In this document: positions 12,801 through 27,800 of the stretch, one piece after another
Layout of the letters: each line of letters opens with the position of its first letter
How positions within the stretch are numbered: position 1 is the first letter of the stretch
Origin: Owenia fusiformis
Taxonomy: Eukaryota > Annelida > Polychaeta > Sabellida > Oweniidae
Length of the DNA stretch: 64,000 bases
Reading direction: 5' to 3'
Assembly (NCBI GenBank): GCA_903813345.2
Contig: CAIIXF020000012.1
Location: forward strand, 14,366,932-14,430,931
Position numbers and translations under genes: made by a program
Notes under the pieces: model-generated
What the model was told of the DNA's origin: nothing
What the model saw: only the letters and a program-made list of their open reading frames with translations
Database searches by the model: none

Positions 12801-15800
12801 ATCTTTGGAAAACGAAGTACTTGTCAAATGGTTTATCGAAACTGTTTATACACTCCCTAACCAGTGACGAAAATACAGGAAATGTTAAATTTCTGCCTTG
12901 AATTACTAGTTGTTATATGTTTCCTGTCATGAAATTGATTAGAATTCGTAAGTCAATGTGAAAACACGTGTTAAACTTATAACTTGGTGAGAAGCTAATG
13001 CCTGGAAATATGTTTGTTGTCAGTTCTATGGTCTTGAAATTTGAGATAACAGCATAATTATGTAGTGAATACCAGTAACGAAAATACAGGAAATGTTAAG
13101 TTTCTGTCTTGAATTATTAATAATTATATGTTTCCTGTCATGAAATTGATTAGAATTCATACATCAATGTGAAAACATGTGTTAAACTAATAACGGGTGA
13201 GAAGTTAATGTCCCGAAATATGATTGTTCTCAATTTTATGATCTTGAAATTTGAGATAACAGAATAATTATGTAGTGAATATGAAGCATTTAAATTGTGT
13301 GTGTTTCATTATGAGTATAAAATAAATATGTATCCCTGGGGATAAGGTAATAAAATCCAATATTTGGTTATATACACATTGACTGACCATTACATTTTCA
13401 AATAAACAAGAGTACATTTGCACACAGCTGAACAAATAGTAATTTCATTTACTAAATCAATCCTTCTACAAGTTATAAAAGGTTATTCTATTCATATTTA
13501 TAACAAGTGACCAATGGTAAAGTTTTAGCATGTATTTACCTGCCTTAAAACAAAGAACGAAATCTAGAATAAAAGGATATTACATTATACCATACCGTAT
13601 AAGTCATATGCATGTTAATCCCTTCAACGTTTCATTATTTGTTGACATAGTTCATTATCAAGTCGATTGTTACTGCTTCTTATCCAAACATTGTGTCAAA
13701 ATATTAAATTACATGGAGCCAAGTCATGAAATTATAAGAAATGTGAAGTTTCTGTCTTGAATTATTAGTTATTGAATGTTTTGTGTTATGAAATTGATTA
13801 GAATTCATATGTCAATGTGAAAATCCATGTTAAACATATAATGAAATAAGAAGTAAATGTCTCCAAATATGAAGGTTGTGAATTATATCATCTTGAAATC
13901 TGTGATAACAGACCCATGGTAATATGTAGTCATTACAGAAGAGATAAAATTGTGACTTTGATTATAATTATACAATAAATACAAATCATGAAATTATATT
14001 TTTGCATTGTTATGCGATAGATATGATTATACAATGTTTTATTTATAAATAATAACAAGTGTTAAGTTTGGATGTTAGAATAAAACATCCCCATATAAAT
14101 AAAATACCACTGTCATAGTAATCAGTATTGAACTAGATTTCATCCGGTGAAGATGTTTTATTCATACATGGTTTACCTCTTACTTCTTGGAATACAACTT
14201 ACAAACACATACTCAGTCATCACAAATGTAACCAATACAACTGAACCAGGAAACACTGAAAAAATATCTACTATAGATGTCACTATAGATATAAAAGAAA
14301 TCATTCTTATTATCTCTGCATTGATTGGGACAGGTGTAATAGGATTATGTATTCGGTGTTGTGAATCTAGAACTGTTGCAGATAATTTGTAGGTTTTGAT
14401 TAAGCAAGCAACATATTCTATAAGTACAACATCAGAAGACTTTATATTGAGCAAACAGGCTGAACAAAGAGAGATACAAAATGGAAAATGAAATGTACTT
14501 GTTTCTCAGTAGCAGAGATTCTACAAACATCTATCCTTTCAACAGACCAGATGATTTCACAGTGAAACTTCCCAGCTATTTAAATCTTAAGGGAACATGG
14601 AGCGTGGGATTAACAGATATGCAACTTCCCTCTATAGTTAACATCAATGACTTGGAATATCTAAACATCTTCTGCAATCTCCCTACGGAAAATATAACAG
14701 AAGAATCTAAACAACCTATTTTGAGAAGGATTCCTGTTGACAAAAATTATCACGTGTTTAATCCTATCATATATATTGAACAGTCACTTAGAGAATTTGA
14801 TCGAATTCGGATATATATAAAAGGAGATAAAGGAGAACCAGTTTCATTCCAACAAAAAACTTTAAGCTGTACACTTCATTTGAAGAAATTATATTGAACG
14901 ATGAAGGTAATACCATATGTGGATGATGCTGCTAAATGGCATAAACTGATCAAAGCTAGTAGAGAGGGGAAGGTTACCGCACAAGTAGGACATGGTAAAA
15001 ATAGAGCTAAATGGATATCGGTGAATGCTATTCAACCAGAACCGGTTAAAATTACTTCACCTATGCAAGCAGTGGTAGAAAGAGCCGAAGCTCAAATAGA
15101 ACGAGAAAAGGAAGAGTCACGTGATGCTGTATCTAGTTATAAACGAAAACTAACAAGGACTCCAGCATTAAACAATCAGAAACCGGAGAAGAAGAAGAAG
15201 GTTCCTAAGAGCTCACCTGTTAAGAAACAGTATAAACTATGGCCTACAAAATAAAAGATAGCACCGATGTGATGACCTCAAACTTGCAACTATTTGAAAC
15301 ACCGCCTACACAGAGTAGTGTTCACACACTTAATTACGTAGATATTAGACCAGTCAATCCGCTAGATGATGGAAGTCCGATCGAGTTTGTCATTCCAAAC
15401 AATTCCAGCCAATATGTGGACTTGAAGAAAACACAACTCCATGTGAAAGCTAAGCTAACAAAAGGAGACGGATCAAACTTAGATTCTGTACCAATTAGTA
15501 ATGTAGCCCCTGTATCTGGTTGGATGCACGCTCTATTTGAACAAGTTGAAGTTCAACTGCAGCAACAAGTGGTTACTTCATCAACTTTGCATTATCCACA
15601 CAAGGCTCATATTAAGCGTTTGTTGCATGCTTCACCCGCTGCTCACAATTCTCGTTTGCAAAGCGAATTTTTCTATCTAGATAAACCAACTATTGGGAAT
15701 GTTCCTTATATGGACGATGCAGATGCCGTCTCTGGTAATAACTTTGGATTGATTGAGAGACTAGAAAAAACATATGGTTCTCGAACTGTTGATCTCCAAG

Positions 15801-18800
15801 GTTATTTAGCCGAGGACCTTTTTGATATGGATAAATTAATCATCAATGGAGTGGAAATTAAAATCAAACTTTCTCGATCCCGCGACAGTTTTCACTTGAT
15901 GTCCAACGATGAAAATGCAGACTATAGAGTGAAGCTCATAGAAGTATACCTTCGTGTACCAATGGTTTCTGTTGCACCAGGAATTCTCCAGGCATACAAT
16001 ACAGAGTTGCAAGAACGTAATGCTATTTATCCATTCGAAAACAATCAAATGAAAGTGTATACCATCCCAGCGAATCAGATGTCATTTAGTACTTACGATA
16101 CATTTCAAGGTTTAGTTCCTTCCCGCATGCTGTGTTTCCTCGTGAAAGCAAGTGCCTGCAGTGGATCCTATAAACTCAATCCTTTTAATTATATTCACAG
16201 CCGCATCAACTTCTTTGAAGTTTCCGTAGATGGAACAAGTGTACCGGAGCGTGCTCTGAGACCTGTATTTGGTGAAGATAGCACATCGAACAATCTCTAT
16301 ACTAGAGAATACCAGCGATTATTTTCCGATATGGAGGCCGATGAAGGGCTTATCATCAATAAGAAAAGCTTTGGGGACGGGTACTCCATATTCAAATTTG
16401 ACATTCAAGCTCAAGATAAAACAAGCAAGCAATTTTCTTTTCCAATCATTAAACGAGGAAACGTGAACGTACAGTTTGCTAAGGCTCTTGATGAACCTGT
16501 GAATTTGATGATTATGGCTACATTCCCGCAAAAGTTTGAAGTGGATGTTTCTCGGAATATCATCTTGGAATAAAATATGAATTCTGAACAGATAAGATGT
16601 ATCTTATCCAACCATCCAGATAGCAGAGATAGATTCTTAGGGGTGTTTGCTAAAGACGAGATGCCGCAAATACTTCCCAAAGGACATACATTTATAATAA
16701 ATACGAAAGAAAGTTGGCATCAGGGTCAGCATTGGACTTGTTATTTCGGTGGAAAAGATTGTGTGGACTTTTTTGATCCTTTGGGTAGGGCACCTACTTA
16801 TTACAATTTTCAAACTTACAATGCCGATGCGCGATTTAATTCAGAGACAATTCAGCAGAGTGATAGTTCATCTTGCGGACAATTTTGTATTTTATATATT
16901 TTACTCAGGTGTTATGGATTTACACTTCAACAAATTGTTCATTTGTTTTCTCATGCTTCAGAAAAACACCTTGTAGATATTGTTCATAGTTTGAGTCTCA
17001 TATATCACTGAAATTAGTCATTAGTTAACGTTTCACTATTATCATACTAGATTTTTGTGTGTGTGTGTGTGTGTGTATATGTTGAAATGAATAGATTTAC
17101 TTAGTTATGTTAAAAAAATGTATAATGTTGAAAGTTGTTTTGTGACACTGTTGATGTTCAAACCAAAATAAAATATTGTACAATCAATAAATGTCGTTTT
17201 GTTATTTGATATAAACTTTATCATATTTTTCCAATTCTTCATTCGCCAACATGACACTGAGCAAGAAACAATCATCTAGACTAGAGAGAATTTATTTCAA
17301 CCCCAAACACCCAGGTTCCTTCACCGGTTTCAAACAGTTATGGAGAGAAGTGAAAGGTTTAGGAATAACACAAAAAGAACTTAAAGACTGGCTGAGTAGG
17401 TACGAAACCTATAGTTTGTATAGAAACGTTAAGAGAAAGTTTAAAAGGAGACCGTTAATTGTTAGACATAGACTGGAACAAGCTGATGCTGACTTAGCAA
17501 TCATGGATAAACTTGGCTCCAGAAAATGATGGTTTTAAATATCTACTTATTATGATAGATACGCTGAGTAAATATTTATGGGTTCAACCATTGAAAACGA
17601 AGAAAGGTGAGGAGACCGTAGAAGCTTTCAAAAGAATGTTTGAGATAGAAAAACCAGCCCGTCTAAGAACGGATAACGGGAAAGAGTTTGTCAACAGATA
17701 CGTAAAGGCTTACATGAAGGAAGTTAATATTTGGCATTTTACCACCAAAGGAGATGTCAAGGCTCACCTAGCTGAACGTGTGATTAGAACATTGAAAAAT
17801 CGTTTATATCGCTTCATGTATCATAAAAGTTCTCGTAGATATATTGATGCCTTACAAGATATAGTTGATTCCTACAACCATTCATATCACAGAAGTATAA
17901 AGATGGCACCAGCAGACGTGGATGAAAGCAATGAACTGCAAGTATTTGAAACCCTATTCATTCGACCAAAGCCAGATGAAATTGTTACATATAAGTTCGA
18001 GGTGGGTGATTTAGTTCGCTTGGCATTTACTAGAGGAGTATTCGACAGAGGATACGATCAAAAATGGTCCACAGAATACTTTGTGATCAAGGAGAGGAAG
18101 CCTACCACTCCACCAACATATATCATAGAAGATACCGAAGGAGAACGTATAGATGGTCTTATGTACGAGGATGAGATGCAAAAGATCTCAGAGGCTCCTA
18201 GTTTACACAGGATCGAACGTATATTGAAGACTAGAAAGAGGGGGAAAAGGCGAGAATCACTCATACGCTGGGAAGGATGGGGGCCTAAATTCGATACATG
18301 GCTCGATACTAAACTAATACAAGATATATAAAGAGCATAAACTTTACCACTGTCTCAGTTTACATCATGGCTTGGTACGAAGAGGAGAGTCTACTTCCAT
18401 TTAAATCTTGTTATTTAATCTCTGGACCCACAAGCTCAGGCAAGTCAACTTTCGTTTTTAAAATGTTGAAACAATTACCAGCTATGTTTCAAGATCCGGT
18501 TCCACAAAGCATCCTATATTGTTATGGAATTCACCAACCCATGTTCGATGAGATAGAAGCTACAATGTCTAATATTACTTTTCATGCTGGATTGCCTACT
18601 GAAAGTATGGTTGAAACATTAACAGAGAATAGGATGCATCAGTTAATCGTACTGGATGATTTGATGCAATATGTAGTGAAGGAACCTGCTATGGAACTGT
18701 TATTCACACAGGGTACACATCATCGTTGTCTGAGTGTCATTTTCATTACACAGAATCTGTTCTATAAAGGAATTAGGACAATAGCTTTGAATACCACATA

Positions 18801-21800
18801 CATCGTGCTCTTTCGTTCCCTCAGAGACAAATCCCAAGTGATGCATCTAGCAAAACAGATTACTCCAGGACAGACAAAAATGTTGATGGAAGCTTATGAA
18901 GATGCTACCAAGGAAGCATTCGGCTATCTAATTATAGATCTCTCACCACATGGATTAGAAACTACTCGATTTAGGACACATATCTTCCCAGGTGAAGACC
19001 CCATTTTGTACAGCAATGTATAAAAGTCTAGCAAAATCATATTCATCTTCATTTAACCATGAGTCGGCGAACTGTGATGATCCCTTATGATAAATATATG
19101 AGACTTGTGAAGAATTGTGAAGACCAAGGAGTGAAACAGGATTTATCGAAACAAAAACAATTGAAAACTACAGAACCAGTTGAAAAGAAGACACCAGAAC
19201 AGATCGAGGATCTTTTTTCTGATATAGAGCAACTGAAGAAAGAGTTAGAGGGCTTGAAACAGAAGACTAATACAGTTGAACCTGAGAAACAGCAAGCATC
19301 TACAGAGTTTCCAAACCATAGACGTTTCCTGCCACCAGGCATTCCATCATACGCGACACCAAGAAAGAAAAACAAACCAAAGACTACTAACTGGGCCAAT
19401 CTAGGATGAATCCAAAACTTAAGACTTATAAACACTATCTGATGTTGCTGACGGATGCAATTACTACTAGGGAACAGGGAAAGCACTTTTAAAGACAATG
19501 ACTATTGGACAGTTAAAAATCATTTGTGAAATAATACTTAATGTGTTATTAGTTAATATTTCATTAACTGATCGTGAGAAGAGCATGCTTCTCAAATATA
19601 AAGCAACTTATGAGTTCCTGGCTGATAAAGGTATACCTTGGACCAAGAAAAGATCCAGATTGCTTCGAAAATCAAAGGCAGTTTTAACTTTACTAAGAAT
19701 TGTTATTCCAAAACTTGATATGTGAATAAAATTAGTGTAAAATTAAAACAACATACAAAATTTTTATATTGTTTTATATTTATCTTATTCTCATAATGAA
19801 ACACACACACACACAATTTTATTGCTTTGGTATTCACTACATAATTATTCTGTTATCTCAAATTTCAAGACCATAGAATTGACAACAATCAAATTTCGAG
19901 ACATTAGCTTCTCACCAAGTGATAAGTTTAACACGTGTTTTCACATTGACTTACGAATTCTAATCAATTTCATGACAGGAAACATATAATTACTAATAAT
20001 TCAAGACAGAAACTTAACATTTCCTGTATTTTTTGTTACGCTGACGTTCATTGGATTTTTGATTGACAAACAAATGATGTGTTGGTGCTAAGACTTTGTC
20101 AATAACGAATTATTGGAATTTTGTATGATCAATAACTAACAATGTGCTATCGTTTATTTGAATAATTAATGAATTATTGGCTTTAATTACACAAGTCTAA
20201 AGAGTACAAAAGGTAAACTAAATCATTGGTTTCAACTTCTGGTTTCAAAAGTTACCCAGACAATACCCTATGGTTTCAACGGTTCCAAGCTAGCCTGGCC
20301 CTCTGATAAATTTAATTAAATACGATTAACATTTGCTCAGCTGTGTTCAAAGGGGTTATCTTTAATTTGAATATGTAATGGTACCACCTTGTGTCAGTTA
20401 GGGAGTGTATAAACAGTTTCGATAAACCATTTGACAAGTACTTCGTTTTCCAAAGATAGATAACCTTTTTTCAATCAAATTTAACTCCAAGTAATTTTTA
20501 ATTCACTGTAGAATATTCAGTTTCATTGAGAAATGTTAGGTCTTAAGTGTACAGTATACTTATGAGGAATGTTTATATTCTACTACTCTGGATTGTTCTT
20601 TGTTTTAAAGAGTTTAAACAAAGCTTTTGTGATTTATTACAAATGGACATTCATTATTTGTTAAGAGACTTAACATTCAATCACCTATTTAAAGCAATGT
20701 AAATAATATTATTACATATAATACTATCAATGCTTTAAATATGTAGAGACTTTACACATCAAGCACCTGCTCAACTTAACTTTTAGTTTGATTACTTCTA
20801 CACATATTATTACATTATTGAAATATTTTTTCAGCTGTGTTTGAATGCACTTTTGTTAATTGGAAACTTTAATGGTCAGACAATTTGTAGATAAATAAAT
20901 ATTGGATTTCATTAGATACGGCCAAAGAGAACGTTTATTGTAACATTTAATGATTAGGCAATTTGTAAATAATCAAATATTTGATTTCATTATATACACC
21001 CAAAGAGAATGAATGATAAAAGGATAGGATTAATTGAAAGCTGTACTACAATAGCTTGATGTAACAATTAATATTTGCTATGTTGATGTGAATTAATGGA
21101 ACATGGTTGAATCTAGATGGACAAGCAATTAATGTCTTAACACTAAGGACTTGTTAATGTTAAATTTTTGAATTTTATTGTATCAGCTTTAAATCTATAA
21201 AGACCATCTGGGACATTAGTATTAACTGATATTAGTTCTTCTGGAGTGATTAATAACCAATAGCTAAAATGAGATATAACATTTACCCTAATGGGGTGAC
21301 TTAAGATAACAATGTGCTATTGTTTATTACAATATTTAAGGAACTATTAAATTTTATTGCAAATGTTTCAAGAATATAAAGGATAAGTTTCAAAGTATAC
21401 AGACAATACCCAATAGTTTCAATAGGATTCAAATTTTTTGGACATTAATTGGTTTCAACTATTTGGGTTTCAAAGTTTCCAAGACAAAACCTACTGGTTT
21501 CAATTGGTTTTAAATCTTTTTGAACAGTCCCTTAGTTGTTTACATCTGTGTTTACCCAGTCAATACCCAATGGTTTCAATTGGTTTCAGATTATTTGAAC
21601 AGTACATCTGCTTTCAAAAGTTACCAAGACAACAGTCAGCCATCTTGAATTTCGCCTGGGCAGGTAAGTCAGCCATCTTGTCATTATTGACGTCACAGTT
21701 CATCTGACCAATCAGGTTTCGGGTTTCCGGTTTCAAAGTTACCACGTTTCCGGTTTCAAAGTTAAGTAGTTCTGGTTTCTGGTTTCAAAGTTACCAAGAC

Positions 21801-24800
21801 AACGACTTCCGGTTTCAAAGTTACCAAGACAACGACCAATCAGATAGGTGCACCAGATGCACCACATGCACCATGTGTCTCAAAAGTCCGAACTATACTA
21901 CTGATTGGTATGTCAATTTTACATATTGCTTGTAATTTTGTCACCCCTATAGATCTGATTCTGCCTTTAAGAGATGGGTTACGATTGCTTTTTCCATCCC
22001 ACTATGTTGTCAGCCATATTTAAAGAGAATGAATAGTTGAATGAATGAAGCCATTATGCTTCTAAAGGGATAATTTTGGGATGTGGCAAAGATTAGAAAA
22101 TTAGATATGGCAACGCATACTACATATCCCAGGCTACATGTACTATATAGTACCATGCGATACATAAGGTACACGCGTCCTGAAATAACGATCCGTAGTT
22201 TACATGGCAACCGTAGTTTATATGACAACGGCTCCAATTTAGCCAAGCTTGATCATGTACCATTTTGAACTACGATATTACACGTCGCACGAAACTCAAT
22301 TAGCGTAACATTATGGCGTCAAAAACCAAGACAAAACAATGAGCAGCATAGGGCGCAAACAGCCTTACAACGTCAAAAACGACAAGCGTCACATTTTTGT
22401 CAAGTTTAGTCAACCTAAAAATAAAATACTTTATCCTTATCTAATCATGACAAAATTCACAGGGTAGCAAGATCTCGAGGACAATATTTCCAAAATGTTT
22501 TTGAATTTTGAAAAACGGTCAAGAAATCCACTTGGGGCGTTGGTAAAAATTGATATGTATGGAATTTGTGGTAAAAAATCGATGCGTCACATTTTTTTCA
22601 AGTCTCGAAAACCAGCTCTTATTATAATATTATTTGCAAAATAAACAAACTGATTATTGTTTTGTAAATTTCGCCATGACAATATTGTGCAGTTATTTTT
22701 TCTTTCAAATCAGACTTAAATTAGAAGGTTAAATGAAGGTAAACTTATTGCTCGTCCCATTCGCCTTCAAAACCTTACAGAATTTTGAAAATTTTAAAAA
22801 CGTTCATACACGATAATTTGAGCGGGAGCCGTTAAGCAATTGTGACGTCATAAATGAATATGTTCCATTGAATAAATTGTGAAATTTTAGTGGGATTTTG
22901 ATCATTATATCAAAAGTTATCCCAATTTCAACGAGCCCTATAAGCGTAAAGTGTTACGTCTTACAGCGTATTTGACGATGTCGGGATATTTTTAACTTTA
23001 AAAAAATGTTGGATCCCATCAAAATTTTGAAAGAAAAATAATTTCACTGAAATGCGAATAAAAAATACTTTAAAATGATATATAAAACACATAGTTAGCT
23101 TTTTAAATAAGGCAGAGATTAACGCTCAAAGCTGAGATTAGCCCGTATTTCCCGAATTGTCCCCAGGTCCGTGCACGTCATATATGATACGACGTCAGAT
23201 ACTCTACATCACGGCGTAACATTGTAATTGTCCATTTTACCGACAAAATGCAAAGATTTACGCGATAAATATGCGCAATGCTCCTCCAAGTAATTGCAGA
23301 AGTTTTAATATTCGTGGAATCTTCTTAAAAACTTCAAGTTTTGTTCAGATTAATGTGTGCTTCAATACAATTCTATATTCAAAAAGGTTGTATCACGATA
23401 TACAGAATTAGAATCACCAGAAAGTAGACATTTCAAACCCTACCCGTTTTCTTCTTTGTCGCGCTTTTCGGCCCCGCGCTCTCGTTGTCGCACCGTCTTT
23501 CTAGACACTTTCAAAGTGCCCCTTGTCATATTCAACTGATATACACAGACGGGAAGATATTAAGGATTGTTAAATGCATTATTTGTAATTGATTTTAACT
23601 CGAATATTTAGTTTTATTTATTTGAAGCAATGAATAATAAAGGAGAACATATAATACGCTAACGGCATAACGTCTTATTTTGTAAAGGCTTCACTTGGGG
23701 TTGCGGTGATAAAATGATGTCTATCTCAATATATACTGGATCAAATTAAATGAAATTAATTGTATGTAGTAAGGGGTATATTTAAAAGAACATGCTGAAA
23801 CATTGAAAAGTTTTGAATGTTTATCCCTTAATTAGAAATATTTGAACTCAAAAAATGAAACGTAATTTTGTGAATTTTTCACATGGCTTCACTTCATATT
23901 TCTTTCAATTTATGCTTCTTACAGACTGAATTTCAATCGAAATGATATAGTTTTTTGATAAAAATATAGAATATGATATGCCTTTCAGGAATCAAAAAAT
24001 AATAATTCACCTTTCAAACGATTTAATGTTTAATTGATCAAAATATATATCTTGTTGGTACGAAATTCTGCCTGTCCACACTTTTTTTGCATAAATATAA
24101 GCGTTAAGTTAGCATTGTTATATTATGACGTCATCAACCAGAATCTGTTTGTCTTTTTCAAAATGGTGAATTTAAATATTGTGAAAGTTTGAGAAAGATC
24201 CGTTAAGAAATGAAAAAGTTATCTTCATTTTTCGTTTAAAATTGAAATCATTTTTCTTCAAAATGTTACAGTCCACACCCGGTTTTAGCATATAAAGTCG
24301 CATAATACGGCTTGCGTGATTCGCATTTAAAAAGTCACAAATCAGTTATTTGGAATTCTGATAGGCAAAATATTTCATGGACATACGTGTTCAACTGATG
24401 ACGAAAAATTGTAGAAAAATATGATTTTGCTGTCGAGATATTGCGGTTTTAAAAGTAAGAACGCATGTAAAAATGCAGTAAAATGCCGCGATGTACAGTA
24501 TCTGACGTCGTATCATATACGATTGGCCCTAGTTAACAGGCAATTTTCTTTATTATTTCATGTATACTTTAGTATTAACCCGTCATCATCAACCTCTATA
24601 TTCAGCTGGACTTACAGCCCTCGGACGAATTGAAAGATCTCAACAGTTTTAAACAACCTCGGGGTTGGGTCCTCACAAAGTTCAACCACAAGCGCATTAT
24701 ACAGAAATACGGATGCTGTGAAGATGCTTACGTCGATATTGTGTACGAATTACAAGTCTCTAGGCGATCTTCGTTCTTTACTTGTGCCCTGGTTGTACCC

Positions 24801-27800
24801 ATTGTTTTTGCAGCTATGATATTGCCATTTTTGTTCCTCATTCCGCCACACTTTGTGTCAAGGCTTATCGTGGGTAAGTTTTATTTATTTTAGATTTTTA
24901 AGAGTCGTTTTATTGTACATTGTAGTGTTGTACAGGCTACATGTATATTTTAGGCTATACATGTACAATGTACCGGTAAGTTTCATCATTTAAAGAGTAT
25001 AATTCTCATTAAAGGGTCCTAGGGCCTATTTCTGACACTAGAATATTCGAACAAAAACAGAACAACTAACTTATGAAAACCGGTGTAAAAGGGTAGGAGG
25101 TCCTATCAAATTATGGTCCTACTCTCCATTGATTTATATGGTGACCTAAATACAACTCTTTCCCTCATTATCTTATACGCAATCAGGGCCAGTAAGGGCC
25201 GTTTAGAAAGGGGACCATAATCCCTGGGGGATCATCATTTCTTTCACACCGGCCGGTGATAAACTTGCTTTAAATTTAACATGATAAAGTGATATCAATA
25301 TTCCTAATATTCAAGCCCTTCTGTCAATTTAGGGTATAATTTATAAATGTACACGGAATTGTCTTGTTTTAGCAATTGGCCTGATAACATTCGAAGGAAT
25401 TGGCATTATCGCAGTCCAGAATAAGTTGTCCTTTGAGCATAATGAGATTCCATTGATTGGTACGTGAATTTCATATATGTGACTTTAATCACCGCAAAAT
25501 CGAAGTTTGGATCCAAGACCTCGATGTTCCTTTAAAAATGGCATCATTCGGTGAGATTTCTTATTAAAAACAAATCGTCTAAAGTCTCTGAAATGGCTGG
25601 TGCCAAGGATTATGTCAGACGAATTGATCATTAGCAGTTTGGTCATGCTGGCCTGCTAAAATTATTGACAGACAGACATGACAGACCAAGCACAATCCGG
25701 CAAAATCCAATTAAATTAGAGGAAATCCAGAACAAAAATTCAAAATATAATATTTTACATTTTAGAGTGTTTTTACAGAGAGACGGAGAATTTGAAATAG
25801 CATAAAAGGGCTCTCTCCCCCTTTAAACCCAAATCGCATCTTGCTTTAATCCAAAAAACAAAATTAAGAATTGGGCCAAGATTCATAGATTGACTTATCT
25901 CAATGCAAAAATGAACCCTAAAAGATGGGAAAAGTTCATCTATGAATTCTAGGATATTCCACCTCTTAGAAAATTGACGATCTTCATCCCCGAATAATTA
26001 CATTGGTTGTCTTTCAGTGACGTTTATGAGCATCACCATAGTGCTAAGTGTCTTCAACATTGTCCTGTCTATCTTCGCTCTGTCTGTTTGGACTTATGGA
26101 TTATTTGGGAAACAGCCACCGAATGTAAGTGTTTTCTGCCAGATAATAGAGAGATTTCGCACATAAGTGAAAGTACAACTTATACGTATACGTATAGTTT
26201 AAAGGGTCATGTCGAACTATTATATTTACTAAAATCAATTTTAAATTGTTCTTAATGGAACATAACTATTCCCGATATAGAAAAACTCCATCAACCAGAG
26301 ACTGTCAATGCACAGTCATCTGCACGTGTAGATTATGCACATTTTAATTAATGCTTGCTTCCGTGTCTTAGTAGTTGTAGTGTATTATAAACACGATCCT
26401 TTAAAGTGAGTCATGATCCTTTAAAGTGAGTCATTACATAAACAAGTTGATTATTTCAAAGTTTTCATGATCAGTATAAGTTCAATGAACTTAAAAAATT
26501 GTATATACCCGTAGATGATAAACGTATACAGATTGATCTCCGTATAAAGCTTTACCATGTGTGTGGAACAATTGACCGCAAGCATTTTTTAAAATTAATT
26601 GGCTGAGAGTAGGAACAGTATCCAATCAAATACTTTAACCATCAATTTGAAACACCAATCAAACCAGTAGGTTCTAGCAATTTCTGGGAACGACCCATTC
26701 AGTAGCTCAACAAATGACATACAGGGCGTTTTATAACTAGCATCTCCAAAAAGTCAATTTGAGAAGAGATGGGTCTATATGTATGTACTATTATTCTAGA
26801 CAAACACATTTGGATCAACTAAACATGCTACAATTCAAGAAAGTACAAATGGCATCCTTTGACCTTTATTTATTACAGTCCGAGAAGATCTTTCCTGACG
26901 AAAAGCCCACATTATGAAACACCTTGTACGTTTTCTTATAAGTATAAGTATACGTTATAAGTTGTATTTTACGTATGTGCGAAATCTCTCTAATAATTAA
27001 TGGATTACACGGAGGACTGGGAAACAAGTAAGAGATAAGATGTGATGAAGGAAAAACGGAAGGAAGAAGATAGGGGAGACATGGTATGGCTGGGGATGGA
27101 ATAGTTCAACAAGTTAAACCTAGTCTGGGCCTTATTTCTTATCTGACATATCTTGTGGCCCGCCCTAGGTTTAACGTCCGTGCCTATTCAGCATTTGATG
27201 CAAAATATTTAATAGTGGCCTATGGCAGCGCATGGAATTTTATGCGCGTTTAATTTATAACTGATAGTGAGAATTTGCAACAAATAAAACTATGGCACGG
27301 AAGTTAAACCCAATCATGGCAACAATAACATTCAGATTAATAAATGAAAGCCGTGGTATTGGGTTTAACTTGTTGAACTAGGGATGGAATAGTCCATATA
27401 CTATACAGGGGTTTCCGTCTATAGCTTTGTAATCTCGCTAATTCTCGTTTTCGTTTGATTTATAAGGTTATGTTATTTAATCATTTTCGATGACTTTTAA
27501 TATCAGAGTTTTTAAAACCGTGGTTTATTCCTATAACAACCAAAACTTTCACAAAATCTGTATGAAGAGGGTCATCAAATAGTATGTCATTCGAGTTTTA
27601 GATAAATTCAACCAACGCTTTTTGATAAATCATGGCTAGTTATCAGATCTTAATTATTGCAATTTTCGCCATTGAAGCCACTGGCAGTCTGGCCCAACCA
27701 AAATAAATAAAAACAAAAAGTGTTGATATCTATTTATTCAGCTTTATTCAGCTATCTAGCAACTCCCTAAATCATGCTTAAACTCTATATCTCCAACATG

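Larger units (their letters stand above)
11356..21902 (+). mobile_element. Polinton/Maverick element, 10.5 kb
   Basis: Virus-like fossil inserted in receptor intron 4. It is bounded by a 6-bp target duplication, GATTGG (11350-11355 and 21903-21908), and by long terminal inverted repeats starting AGTAGTATAG. Parts in order: small membrane protein, minor capsid-type protein, basic protein, major capsid-type protein, adenain-like protease, integrase region, packaging ATPase, two small proteins. All point in the plus direction. No protein-primed polymerase gene was recognised, and the element is shorter than the usual 15-20 kb. It looks largely whole for the parts present. The exact duplication and well-matched outer repeats suggest a fairly young insertion. 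Confidence 0.93.
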
